Origin: Catenulispora pinistramenti
Lineage (GTDB): Bacteria > Actinomycetota > Actinomycetes > Streptomycetales > Catenulisporaceae
Length of the DNA stretch: 64,000 nucleotides
Reading direction: 5' to 3'
Assembly: GCF_018274385.1 (NCBI RefSeq)
Contig: NZ_JAAFYZ010000019.1
Location: 1 to 64,000, forward strand
The translations under genes and the position numbers were made by a program. A model generated the notes under the pieces. The model did not search any database, was not told where the DNA came from, and was given only the letters and a program-made list of their open reading frames with translations. Each line of letters begins with the position of its first letter. Within the stretch, counting starts at the first letter, position 1. Shown here piece after piece: positions 18,034 to 26,393 of this stretch.

Positions 18034-19287
18034 ATGACACTTATCGATATCGCCACGAGCAGTGGCGCGACCGGTGAGGGCACCGCGTATCTCGACGCGG
18101 CCACCGGGCAGGTCCGGGTGCGTCCCGGCGCGATCACCACCGCCGACATCGGCACTCTGGCCGGCGCCGCCGTGGGCGCGCTCGGGCTGGTCTGGCTGGT
18201 GTACGAGCGGATCATGCCGTGGTCCGGCGCACTCGGGTTCTGGCTGTGCTGGTATGTGATGTTCCTGGTCTTCTACTGGGGCATCGCGCGCACCCAGTGG
18301 GAGGCGCGTCACGTGCGGGAGAAGCTTGCCGCGGCCATGTTCACCGGCGCCGGGGTCTTCGTGCTGGTGGTACTCGTCGACCTGATCGCCTACGTGGGCT
18401 GGCGGGGAGAGAAGGCCATCGGGCATGGCAACTTCCTGACCACCGACATGCAGAAGACCGGGCCGTTGGACGGTCTGAACAGCGGCGGCATATTGCACGC
18501 GATGATCGGTTCGCTGGAGCAACTGGGTCTGGCGACCTTGTTCGCGGTGCCGCTGGGCATCGCCGCCGCGGTGTTCATGTCCGAGATCGGCGGGCGGCTG
18601 GCCCGACCGGTGCGCACCGTGGTCACGGCGATGACCGCGCTGCCCTCGATCGTGGCCGGGCTGTTCGTGCTCGGCTCGGTGATCCTGACCCTGGGCTACG
18701 ACCGCAGCGGCTTCGCCGCGTCGCTGGCGCTGACCGTGATGATGATGCCGATCGTGACCCGCGCCGCCGAAGTGGTGATCCGCATCGTGCCCAACACCTT
18801 GCGAGAGGCCTCTTACGCGCTGGGCGGGAGCCAGTGGCGCACGGTGTGGAACGTGGTGCTGCCGACCGCCCGCTCCGGTCTGACGACTGCGGTCCTGTTG
18901 GGCATGGCCCGCGCGGTGGGCGAGACCTCGCCGGTCCTGCTCACGGCCGGGTTCTCCTCCGGCAAGAACTCGAACCCGTTCAGCGGGCAGCAGGTCAGCC
19001 TGCCGCTCTACGTGTGGAACTACGTGCGTTATCCGCAAGAGAACATGAAGATCCGGGCCTTCGGCGGAGCGCTGGTGCTGATGGCCATCGTCATGATCCT
19101 GTTCGTCGCCGCGCGCATGGCCGGCGGCCGTCGACCCGGCGAGTTGTCGCGGCGTCGCCGTCGCCAGATGGCCCGTGACCGGGTCCGCATCGCCGCGACG
19201 CATCCCGCCAGGCCGCAGGCGCCGGCTGTGACTCCTGCGCCCACCGCCGCGGCAATCATCCATCCGGAACCGGAGCCAGCCTCGTGA
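18034..19287 (+). CDS. pstA: Phosphate-type ABC transporter permease PstA with extra N-terminal TMs
   Basis: A 417-aa permease. The conserved core (about residues 145-370) carries TALPSIVAGLFVLGSV and the EAA loop REASYALGGSQWRTVWNVVL. Ordinary PstA proteins are about 290 aa. Here roughly 130 extra N-terminal residues contain three additional hydrophobic segments, and the basic Pro/Ala-rich C-terminus is also extended. Its TGA overlaps the GTG of the tethered PstS gene (GTGA), so the two are translationally coupled. Confidence 0.9.
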   Translation: MTLIDIATSSGATGEGTAYLDAATGQVRVRPGAITTADIGTLAGAAVGALGLVWLVYERIMPWSGALGFWLCWYVMFLVFYWGIARTQWEARHVREKLAAAMFTGAGVFVLVVLVDLIAYVGWRGEKAIGHGNFLTTDMQKTGPLDGLNSGGILHAMIGSLEQLGLATLFAVPLGIAAAVFMSEIGGRLARPVRTVVTAMTALPSIVAGLFVLGSVILTLGYDRSGFAASLALTVMMMPIVTRAAEVVIRIVPNTLREASYALGGSQWRTVWNVVLPTARSGLTTAVLLGMARAVGETSPVLLTAGFSSGKNSNPFSGQQVSLPLYVWNYVRYPQENMKIRAFGGALVLMAIVMILFVAARMAGGRRPGELSRRRRRQMARDRVRIAATHPARPQAPAVTPAPTAAAIIHPEPEPAS

Positions 19288-21119
19288 AAACAGCCCGCAT
19301 CCTCAGACCCCGAATCCCGGTCTGGCTGGCGGCCGGCCTGGCCGTGACCGCGGCCCTGGCCGCCGCGCTCACTCCGGCCACCCCGGCGCACGCCGCCACC
19401 GCGTTGAGCGGGTCCGGCTCCTCGTGGAGCGGTCCGGCGCTGGACCAGTGGCGCCGGGACATCCTGCCGCAGGGCATCAACATCAACTTCTCGGCCAACG
19501 GCTCGGCGGCCGGCCGGACCGACTGGGAAAGCGGTCTGGACGACTTCACGGCTTCCGACGTTCCGTTCCGCAGCACGAGAGACCAGGGCGTGAGCGGTTC
19601 GAACACCGGCGCGGGGAACATCGAGAACCCGACCTGGCGGTACTCCTACGTTCCGGTGACCGCCGGCGGCACGACCTTCATGTACAACCTGAAGATCGGC
19701 GGCAAGCAGGTCACCGACCTGCGCCTGTCGCCCGACGTGCTGGTCGACATCTTCACCAACCAGATCACCATGTGGGACGACCCGCGGATCAAGGCCGACT
19801 ACCCGGGGAACCTGCCGCACGAGCCGATCACCCCGGTGGTGCGCTCCGACGGTTCCGGTGCGACCGCGCAGTGGACCCGCTACATGGAGCACACGCACAA
19901 GGCGCAGTGGGACGCGTATTGCAACGCGATCAACGGTGTCTCCTGCGGTGATTACACGGAGTTCTTCCCGACCCCGCCCAGCAGCAACATGCACTCCGAG
20001 AACGGCTCGGACGTGGTGGCCGGTTTCATCATGTCCCCGCAAGGCGAGGGCGCCATCGGCTACGACGAGTACGCCTACGCCAAGCTCAACAACTGGCCGG
20101 TCGTCAAGGTCCTGAACCCCGCCGGCTACTACTCCATCCCGACCGCGTCGAACGTCGCGATCGCGCTCACCGCCGCGAAGATCCGCGGCGTGGACGACGA
20201 CACCCCGCCGAGCGACCCGAACTATCTGCAGCAGAACCTCGACGCGGTCTACACGATGACGGACCCCCGGTCGTACCCGATCTCCAGCTACAGCTACATC
20301 ATCGTGCCCCGCGATACCGGGACGCTGCCGGCGCTGCCCAGGGCGAGCGACGACCACGGCGCCGCGCTGTCGAAGTACGCCGCCTACATCCTGTGCGGCG
20401 GGCAGGCCGAGGCCGACCAACTCGGGTACTCGCCGATCCCGCGGAACCTGGTGAAAGGCGGGATGCTCCAGGTGTCGCACATCCCCGGGCAGCAGTCCGG
20501 CGTGGATCCCAACACCCTGTCCAACTGCCCGAACCCGACCTTCAACGCCTCCGGCCAGCTGACGGTGCTCGCCGACGCGCCGCAGCCGAGCCCCTGTGAC
20601 AAGGCCGGCACCCCGCTGAACTGCACGGTCGGGACTTCCGGCGGCGGCTCGGGCGGGTCGGCCGGCGGCTCCTCCGGCGGTTCCTCGGGCGGCAAGAAGG
20701 GCAGCACCACCGGCGGCCACTCGACGTCTGGCGGGACCTCTGGCGGAGCCAACGGCGGTTCGGGGTCGAACGGCGGGAACACCGGCGGTGCCGGCGGTAC
20801 CGGCGGGACCACCGGAGGCGCGGTCGGCGGGACCACGGGCGGCACCACCGGCGGTGGTGCCGGTGGGATCGACCCGGTCACCGGGCAGACCCTCGACGAC
20901 TCCAGCGGCGGGGACAGCGGCGGGTCCAGCGGAGGAGCCACGCAGGTGGTGGCCGACGTGCCACAGCACCGTGATCCGAAGCTGATGGCCGGTCTCACGG
21001 CGTTGGAACTGCTGGCGGTGGTGACCATCCCGCCGATGCTCGGCAACATGTTGGTGCGCCGCCGGAGATTGGCCGCGGCCAATGCCGCGGACCGGGGGGA
21101 ATCGGAGCCGAAGCTGTGA
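19284..21119 (+). CDS. pstS: Membrane-tethered PstS phosphate-binding protein
   Basis: A 611-aa surface protein. Signal peptide 1-38 (AHA). PstS domain about 40-440, with LSGSGSSWSGPALDQW near the N-terminus and the phosphate-loop motif RSDGSGAT at 187-194. Then about 100 residues of Gly/Ser/Thr repeats (450-552), one TM helix (about 570-590) and an RRRR cytoplasmic tail. Typical PstS proteins are 320-370 aa lipoproteins; this one has no lipobox and is anchored by its C-terminal helix. No sortase sorting motif is visible. Its GTG overlaps the pstA stop, and its stop overlaps the next gene's start. Confidence 0.86.
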   Translation: MKTARILRPRIPVWLAAGLAVTAALAAALTPATPAHAATALSGSGSSWSGPALDQWRRDILPQGININFSANGSAAGRTDWESGLDDFTASDVPFRSTRDQGVSGSNTGAGNIENPTWRYSYVPVTAGGTTFMYNLKIGGKQVTDLRLSPDVLVDIFTNQITMWDDPRIKADYPGNLPHEPITPVVRSDGSGATAQWTRYMEHTHKAQWDAYCNAINGVSCGDYTEFFPTPPSSNMHSENGSDVVAGFIMSPQGEGAIGYDEYAYAKLNNWPVVKVLNPAGYYSIPTASNVAIALTAAKIRGVDDDTPPSDPNYLQQNLDAVYTMTDPRSYPISSYSYIIVPRDTGTLPALPRASDDHGAALSKYAAYILCGGQAEADQLGYSPIPRNLVKGGMLQVSHIPGQQSGVDPNTLSNCPNPTFNASGQLTVLADAPQPSPCDKAGTPLNCTVGTSGGGSGGSAGGSSGGSSGGKKGSTTGGHSTSGGTSGGANGGSGSNGGNTGGAGGTGGTTGGAVGGTTGGTTGGGAGGIDPVTGQTLDDSSGGDSGGSSGGATQVVADVPQHRDPKLMAGLTALELLAVVTIPPMLGNMLVRRRRLAAANAADRGESEPKL

Positions 21120-22117
21120 CCGCGCCCACCACGTCGCTGGACCCGGAGCTGGACTCCGGGACCGAGGCCGTCGGCACCGCGGAGGCGGATCCCGAGGAGA
21201 AGCAGGCCACTGTGACGCTTGAGTCTCCGGAGCCGGAGTCGGAGGCTCAGCCGGCCCGGCCCCGGCAGTCGGCCGCCGCTGTGCGCGCCGCGCTGCGCGC
21301 CGGCCGGGGCCGGCGGATCGTGCGGACGGTGGCCACGGCGGCGAGCCTGCTGTCCGTGCTCATCCTCGGGTTCGCCGGCTACGCCTACGGATTGTCCCGG
21401 CTCCAGGAACAGCACAGTCAGGCCAACCTCTACCGGGTGCTGGCCGCTGAGCTCGCGCAGGCGACGGCGCCGGTCAGCCCGTCGCCGGACGGGGTCCCGC
21501 TGGCCATCATGGACATCCCGGCGATCGGGGTGCACCAGGCGGTCATCGTCGAGGGCACGACCGGCGCCGACCTGGCCAAGGGGCCCGGGCACCGCCGGGA
21601 CACCGTGCTGCCCGGCCAGCCCGGGGTCAGCGTGGTGATGGGGCGGAGCGGGACGTTCGGCGCGCCGTTCGCCGCGCTGACCGGGCTCCAGGTCGGCGAC
21701 AAGATCGACTTCACCACCGGCGAGGGCACCTTCACCTACACCGTGAACGCCTTCGGCCAGGGGTCCAAGCCGATCGTCGACCCCTTCAAGAACCGGCTGG
21801 TGCTGGCCACCGGCGACTCGACCTGGATCCCGACCCACGCCGTCTATGTCGGTGCGCACCTGGACGGCGAGCCCGCGGGCGGCTCCGGACAGCGCGGTAC
21901 GCAAAGCGACCTGGACAAGCCGCTGGCCTCCGACACCGACGCCTGGCCCACATTGCAGCTGTGGGCGCTGGCCCTGGCCCTGGCGGTGGCCGCGACGGTC
22001 GGGCTGAGCGTGGTGTGGAACCGGCGCGCCGTCTACCTGTCCATGGCGCCGGTGCTGGCCGCGCTGCTGTGGTGCGTGTACGAGAACGCCGCCATCTTGC
22101 TGCCGAACCTCAACTGA
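21116..22117 (+). CDS. Catalytically dead sortase-fold membrane protein
   Basis: A 333-aa protein: Glu/Pro-rich cytoplasmic N-terminus, TM helix about 70-92, extracytoplasmic sortase-like domain about 128-248, then two more TM helices (about 281-300 and 306-322). The domain follows class C/E sortases closely ([14 protein letters not shown], then [38 protein letters not shown]). At the catalytic positions, however, the expected His of GHR is R177 (MGRSG), and the Cys of TLxTC is G233 (LVLATG). The only Cys, C320, is in the last TM. A transpeptidase role is therefore unlikely; a structural or sensing role in the Pst complex is inferred. It is coupled to pstS by a 4-nt overlap. Confidence 0.8.
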   Translation: MTAPTTSLDPELDSGTEAVGTAEADPEEKQATVTLESPEPESEAQPARPRQSAAAVRAALRAGRGRRIVRTVATAASLLSVLILGFAGYAYGLSRLQEQHSQANLYRVLAAELAQATAPVSPSPDGVPLAIMDIPAIGVHQAVIVEGTTGADLAKGPGHRRDTVLPGQPGVSVVMGRSGTFGAPFAALTGLQVGDKIDFTTGEGTFTYTVNAFGQGSKPIVDPFKNRLVLATGDSTWIPTHAVYVGAHLDGEPAGGSGQRGTQSDLDKPLASDTDAWPTLQLWALALALAVAATVGLSVVWNRRAVYLSMAPVLAALLWCVYENAAILLPNLN

Positions 22118-22130
22118 ACCTGGGACCACG

Positions 22131-23036
22131 ATGACCGAGATAGAAGAGCACGGCGGGGTGGCGACGGCCTCGGCCGCGGACGCCCCCACCGAGCAGCTGC
22201 CGCCGGTTCCGCCCGGCCCCGGCTCGGCCGCTGGTCCGGACGGGGACGGGGCCGTCGGCCGCCTGTCCAGCCTGGAGACCCGCGACCTGTCGGCCTGGTT
22301 CGGCGACCACAAGGTGCTGGAGCGGGTGTCGCTCACCATGGCGCCCGGCGAGGTGACGGCCCTGATCGGGCCGTCCGGCTGCGGGAAGTCCACGTATCTG
22401 CGGATCCTGAACCGCATGCACGAGATGGTGAAGTCGGCGCAGCTGGCCGGGCAGGTGCTGCTGGACGGCGCCGACATCTACTCGCCGGGCCGGCGCCCGG
22501 CGGACATCCGGGCCCGGGTGGGCATGGTGTTCCAGCGCCCGAACCCGTTCCCGGCGATGTCCATCTACGACAACGTGGTCAGCGGTCTGAAACTGGCCGG
22601 GATCAGGGCCAACAAGGCGCGGCGTGACGAGCTGGTGGAGACCAGCCTGACCCAGGCCGGTCTGTGGATCGAGGTCCGCAACCGGCTCCGCGCGCCCGGC
22701 GGCGCGCTGTCCGGCGGCCAGCAGCAGCGGCTGTGCATCGCCCGCTCGCTGGCGGTGGAGCCGGACGTGCTGCTGATGGACGAGCCCTGCTCCGCCCTGG
22801 ACCCGACCTCCACCCGCCGGGTCGAGGAGACCATCGCCGACCTGCGCGGCCGGCTGACGATCGTGATCGTCACCCACAACATGCAGCAGGCCGCGCGGGT
22901 CTCGCAGAGCTGCGCGTTCTTCCTGGCCACGCACGACACGCCGGGGCGGATCGTGGAGGCCGGGCCGACGCGGCAGCTGTTCGAGGACCCGCAGGACGAG
23001 CGGACCTCGGACTACGTGAACGGCCGGTTCGGCTAG
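22131..23036 (+). CDS. pstB: Phosphate-type ABC transporter ATPase PstB
   Basis: A 301-aa ATPase that powers the PstCA channel. Walker A is GPSGCGKST, the signature [16 protein letters not shown], Walker [14 protein letters not shown], and the switch His is in [17 protein letters not shown] after Walker A is characteristic of PstB. The N-terminal 55 or so residues are an Ala/Pro-rich extension. It is the last gene of the operon, followed by a strong terminator. No phoU gene lies nearby. Confidence 0.94.
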   Translation: MTEIEEHGGVATASAADAPTEQLPPVPPGPGSAAGPDGDGAVGRLSSLETRDLSAWFGDHKVLERVSLTMAPGEVTALIGPSGCGKSTYLRILNRMHEMVKSAQLAGQVLLDGADIYSPGRRPADIRARVGMVFQRPNPFPAMSIYDNVVSGLKLAGIRANKARRDELVETSLTQAGLWIEVRNRLRAPGGALSGGQQQRLCIARSLAVEPDVLLMDEPCSALDPTSTRRVEETIADLRGRLTIVIVTHNMQQAARVSQSCAFFLATHDTPGRIVEAGPTRQLFEDPQDERTSDYVNGRFG

Positions 23037-23055
23037 CCCGGAACGGGTTTCGGTG

Positions 23056-23092
23056 CGGCGCCGGCCGGGTCTTCAGGGCCCGGCCGGCGCCG
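23056..23092. terminator. Bidirectional terminator between pstB and glsA
   Basis: Perfect 14-bp stem CGGCGCCGGCCGGG / CCCGGCCGGCGCCG with a 9-nt loop, 20 nt after pstB and 25 nt from the convergent glutaminase stop. Confidence 0.85.
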
Positions 23093-23116
23093 TGCTGTGT
23101 GCGCCGCCGGCCGGGA

Positions 23117-24067
23117 TCAGAACACCGACCAGCCGGTGGCCGCGCTGAACCGGTCCAGGGCCTCCACCCCGGCCACCGAGTTCCCGTGCGGGTCCAGTGC
23201 CGGCGACCACACGCACAGCGCCGCGCGGCCCGGGACCACGGCGACGATGCCGCCGCCCACGCCGCTCTTGCCGGGCAGGCCCACCCGGAAGGCGAAGTCG
23301 CCGGCCGCGTCGTAGGCGCCGCAGGTCATCATCAGGGCGTTGACCCGCTTGGCGCCCAGGACCGGGAGCAGCCGGGTGCCGTCGGTGCGCACGCCGTGCC
23401 GGGCCAGGAACAGCGCCGCCATCGCGGTCTCGGCGCAGCTCATGGCGATCGAGCAGTGCCGGAAGTAGTGCTCGGCGGTGAGGTCCACCGGGTTCTCGAT
23501 GTTGCCGTAGGCGGCCATGAAGTGGGCCAGGGCCAGGTTCAGGTCGCCGTGCTCGCCCTCGGAGGCGGCCACCGCGCCGTCGATGGTGACGGTGTGGTCG
23601 CCGGACTCGGCGCGCAGGAAGTCCAGGACGGCGCCCGCCGCGTCGCCGGTCTGGGTCTGCAGGATGTCGGTGACGACCAGCGCCCCGGCGTTGATGAACG
23701 GGTTGCGCGGGATGCCGCGTTCGTACTCCAGCTGGATCAGCGAGTTGAAGGCGTTGCCGGACGGCTCCACGCCCACCCGGCCGCGCAGCGCCCCGGCGTC
23801 CCCGGCCATCACCAGGGCCAGGGTGAACACCTTCGAGATGCTCTGCAGCGAGAAGCGCTCCTGGAAGTCGCCCACGCCGTACAGGTGGCCGTCGACGGTG
23901 GCCAGGGCCATCCCGAAGCGGTCCGGCGGCACATTGGCCAGCGCCGGTATGTAGTCCGCCACGCGTCCTTCGCCGACGTATGGCGCCACCTCGTCGGCGA
24001 CCCATTCCAGCAGCGCGTCGTAGGCGATGTCGTCCACCGAGACCGCCGCGCCCTCCTCAGTCGCCAT
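23117..24067 (-). CDS. glsA: Glutaminase
   Basis: It hydrolyses L-glutamine to glutamate and ammonia. The 316-aa beta-lactamase-fold enzyme has the family's SLQSISKVFTLALV (catalytic Ser-x-x-Lys in SISK), PSGNAFNSLIQLE, RNPFINAGALV, and a conserved C-terminal LPGKSGVGGGIVAVVPG. The length is typical. It is monocistronic and convergent with pstB. Its promoter shares about 210 bp with the divergent histidine kinase gene. Confidence 0.94.
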   Translation of the reverse strand: MATEEGAAVSVDDIAYDALLEWVADEVAPYVGEGRVADYIPALANVPPDRFGMALATVDGHLYGVGDFQERFSLQSISKVFTLALVMAGDAGALRGRVGVEPSGNAFNSLIQLEYERGIPRNPFINAGALVVTDILQTQTGDAAGAVLDFLRAESGDHTVTIDGAVAASEGEHGDLNLALAHFMAAYGNIENPVDLTAEHYFRHCSIAMSCAETAMAALFLARHGVRTDGTRLLPVLGAKRVNALMMTCGAYDAAGDFAFRVGLPGKSGVGGGIVAVVPGRAALCVWSPALDPHGNSVAGVEALDRFSAATGWSVF

Positions 24068-24266
24068 CTGCGGCGCACCCCGGGATGTCCAGCCTGGTCT
24101 GGATGTCGGCCGCCCACTGCCGGTCGTGTGTGGTCTCCATGAACTCTTTCCAATCGATCAGCAGATAGGTGAGGTCGATCACGCCGCGGTGCCGGAACTG
24201 CGCGTGCTGGTCATGATCCCATCGTTCCCCTACGAAAGGAGGACGTGCGCCGATCCGTGGGCGACC

Positions 24267-24272
24267 TACGCT
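24267..24272 (+). promoter_or_regulatory. -10 hexamer for leaderless histidine kinase gene
   Basis: TACGCT followed by GAAGGG and then the GTG start at 24279, the spacing expected when the start codon is the transcript's first codon. The same run, CTACGCTGAAGGGGTGA, recurs before the thioesterase gene at 29399. Confidence 0.5.
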
Positions 24273-24278
24273 GAAGGG

Positions 24279-25613
24279 GTGAAATCCCCGTCCTGGCTCC
24301 CGCGCGCCCGCGACCTCGCGGTGATGTCGCTGGCCCTGATGGAGGCGCTGGCGGACCTGCTGGATGACGAGTACGCGCACCACGACCTGGCGATGGCGCT
24401 CTGGCAGACCTCGCTGGCGGTGGTCGGGACGGCCGCCCTGTGGTGGCGCCGGTCGCACACCGAGCGCGTGACCGTGCTGACGATGGTGCTGTGCGTCGCC
24501 GGCCAGGTGCAGGTCCCGCTGGCGATGATGCTCTTCGCCCTGGCGGTGAAGCGCCGGGACCGCTGGATGTTGGTCCTCACCGCCGTCGCCTACGTGGCCT
24601 TCCTGGCCGAGACGGCGGTCCAGAACCACGACGTGACCTTCGGCGACCTGCTGACGACCCTGCTGGTGGTCCTGGTCCTGACGCTGTCCGGCGCCTACTT
24701 CGGGGCCCGCCACGACCGCCTGGTGGCCCTCCAGGAGCGCGCGGAGCGGGCCGAGGCCGAGCAGGAGGCGCGGGCCGAGGCCGCCCGGCTGGCCGAACGG
24801 GCCCGGATCGCCCGCGAGATGCACGACGTGCTGGCGCACCGGATCTCGCTGATCGCGCTGCACGCCGGCGGCTTGGAGATCACCGAGCGCCCCGAGCCCG
24901 ACGCCGCCCGGCAGACCGCCGGCCTGATCCGGGAGACCGCGCGCTCGGCGCTGGAGGACCTGCGCAACGTGCTCGGCGTGCTGGCCAGCGGCGACACCTC
25001 GGCCCCGCTGGCCCCGCAGCCGCGCTTCGCCGACATCGCCGAGCTGGTCGAGCGCTCGGCCGCGGCCGGCGTGTCGGTGCGGCTGGTGCCGAACAGCAGC
25101 CTGGGCCTGGAAGCCGAGGTGCCGGAGGCGGTCGGCCGCGCCGCCTACCGGGTGGTCCAGGAGGCGCTGACCAACATCCACAAGCACGCCGCCTCGGCCG
25201 CCAGTGCGGTCCGGCTGTCCGGCGCTCCGGGCATCGGCCTGGAGGTGCGCGTGGAGAACCAGGCGCCGCGGGCCGTGGGGACCTCGCTGCCCGGCGCCGG
25301 CTCGGGCCTGGCCGGGCTGCGTGAGCGGGTCGAGGTGGCCGGCGGCTCGTTCGAGGCCGGTCCGACCCTGCGCGGCGGCTTCCTGGTGCTGGCCTGGCTG
25401 CCCTGGCCGGAGAACGGGACCAAGGAGGAGGCGGACTACGGCGTGATCGTCACCCCGTCCGCCGGCAGCCGTTCCCACCCCGGGAACCTCAAGAGGGGTC
25501 CGGAGAATCCAGTCGGCGCCGCCTGCGCCGCCGACGATGACAAGAACCACGCCGCCCCGACCGCCGGTCCCGCCGACCGCCGCCTGATCCCCGCCCCGGA
25601 GCCCGCCGCATGA
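24279..25613 (+). CDS. NarL-type sensor histidine kinase
   Basis: A 444-aa membrane kinase. About five hydrophobic segments fill residues 10-145 without an obvious large extracellular domain. A charged coiled coil (ERAERAEAEQEARAEAARLA) leads to the HisKA_3 dimerisation helix with the phospho-acceptor His in REMHDVLAHR. The ATPase domain has the N-box EALTNIHKHA and the G-box GLAGLRERV. About 60 poorly conserved residues follow. The frame is open from 24027, but GTG 24279 has a well placed -10 and starts the conserved part. Its stop overlaps the response regulator start (ATGA). Confidence 0.88.
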   Translation: MKSPSWLPRARDLAVMSLALMEALADLLDDEYAHHDLAMALWQTSLAVVGTAALWWRRSHTERVTVLTMVLCVAGQVQVPLAMMLFALAVKRRDRWMLVLTAVAYVAFLAETAVQNHDVTFGDLLTTLLVVLVLTLSGAYFGARHDRLVALQERAERAEAEQEARAEAARLAERARIAREMHDVLAHRISLIALHAGGLEITERPEPDAARQTAGLIRETARSALEDLRNVLGVLASGDTSAPLAPQPRFADIAELVERSAAAGVSVRLVPNSSLGLEAEVPEAVGRAAYRVVQEALTNIHKHAASAASAVRLSGAPGIGLEVRVENQAPRAVGTSLPGAGSGLAGLRERVEVAGGSFEAGPTLRGGFLVLAWLPWPENGTKEEADYGVIVTPSAGSRSHPGNLKRGPENPVGAACAADDDKNHAAPTAGPADRRLIPAPEPAA

Positions 25614-26269
25614 TCCGCATTCTGCTCGTCGACGACGAGAGCCTGGTCCGCGCGGGTCTGCGCACCATCCTGGAGTCCGCCGAGGACCTGCGGGTGGTGG
25701 CCGAGGCCGAGGACGGCTCCCAGGTGATCGACGCGCTCGCGGCGCACCGTCCGGACGTGGTGCTGATGGACGTCCGGATGCCGCGCGTGGACGGCCTGGA
25801 GGCGCTGCGCCGGGTCCAGGCCACCCCCGACCCGCCGCCGGTGGTCATGCTCACCACCTTCGACCTGGACGCCTACATCTTCGAGGCGCTGCGCCTGGGC
25901 GCCACCGGCTTCCTGCTGAAGGACACCCCGCCGCGCGACCTGGTCTCGGCGATGCGCGTGGTGGCCCGCGGCGACGCGATGCTGTCGCCGCCGGTGACCA
26001 AGCGCCTGCTGGACCACTACACCGGCCTGCGCGTCGCGGACCGCGCGGAGCAGGCGGCGAAGCTGCTGACCGACCTGACCCCGCGCGAGCGGGACGTGCT
26101 CGCCGAGGTGGCGCGGGGGCTGTCGAACGCGCAGATCGGCAAGAACCTGTATCTGAGCGAGGCGACGGTGAAGGCCCATGTGTCCCGGGTGATGGCCAAG
26201 CTCGGCGTGGCGAACCGAGTGCAGGCGGCGTTGGTGGGGCGCGATGCGGGGCTGCTCGACCAGGCGTGA
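25610..26269 (+). CDS. NarL/LuxR-type response regulator
   Basis: A 219-aa cognate regulator of the kinase, overlapping its stop by 4 nt. The receiver has the acidic pair in LLVDDES, the phospho-acceptor Asp in VLMDVRMP, the Thr in MLTTF and the Lys in LLKDTPP. The C-terminal LuxR HTH begins LTPRERDVLAEVARGLSNAQ and includes SEATVKAHVSRVMAKL. Targets are unknown; an ECF sigma gene follows closely downstream. Confidence 0.93.
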   Translation: MIRILLVDDESLVRAGLRTILESAEDLRVVAEAEDGSQVIDALAAHRPDVVLMDVRMPRVDGLEALRRVQATPDPPPVVMLTTFDLDAYIFEALRLGATGFLLKDTPPRDLVSAMRVVARGDAMLSPPVTKRLLDHYTGLRVADRAEQAAKLLTDLTPRERDVLAEVARGLSNAQIGKNLYLSEATVKAHVSRVMAKLGVANRVQAALVGRDAGLLDQA

Positions 26270-26380
26270 GCGTGCCCTCGGCCCCCGGACGCCGGTCACA
26301 GGTCCGCCGCAAGCCTGTGATCAGCCGGTTCCGCCGTCCCGGTTTCCCGCACCCGCACCCCGTTTGTCAGAAGGCCGGGC

Positions 26381-26386
26381 TATCGT
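26381..26386 (+). promoter_or_regulatory. -10 hexamer for ECF sigma gene, probably leaderless
   Basis: TATCGT followed by 7 nt and GTG at 26394. Without an SD, this spacing suggests a leaderless mRNA. The GTG at 26385, also in frame, overlaps the hexamer and is less likely. Confidence 0.45.
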
Positions 26387-26393
26387 GAAAAAC

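Noticed and set aside
19284-22117. Sortase-dependent wall anchoring of the neighbouring surface proteins
   Set aside because: No LPxTG- or LAxTG-like motif precedes the C-terminal TM of either tethered protein, and the sortase-fold protein lacks catalytic residues.
24245-24274. Nine-codon upstream frame before the histidine kinase gene, next to an AGGAGG
   Set aside because: The SD is only 2 nt from its GTG, and the kinase promoter appears to lie within it, so it would not be transcribed in the kinase mRNA.
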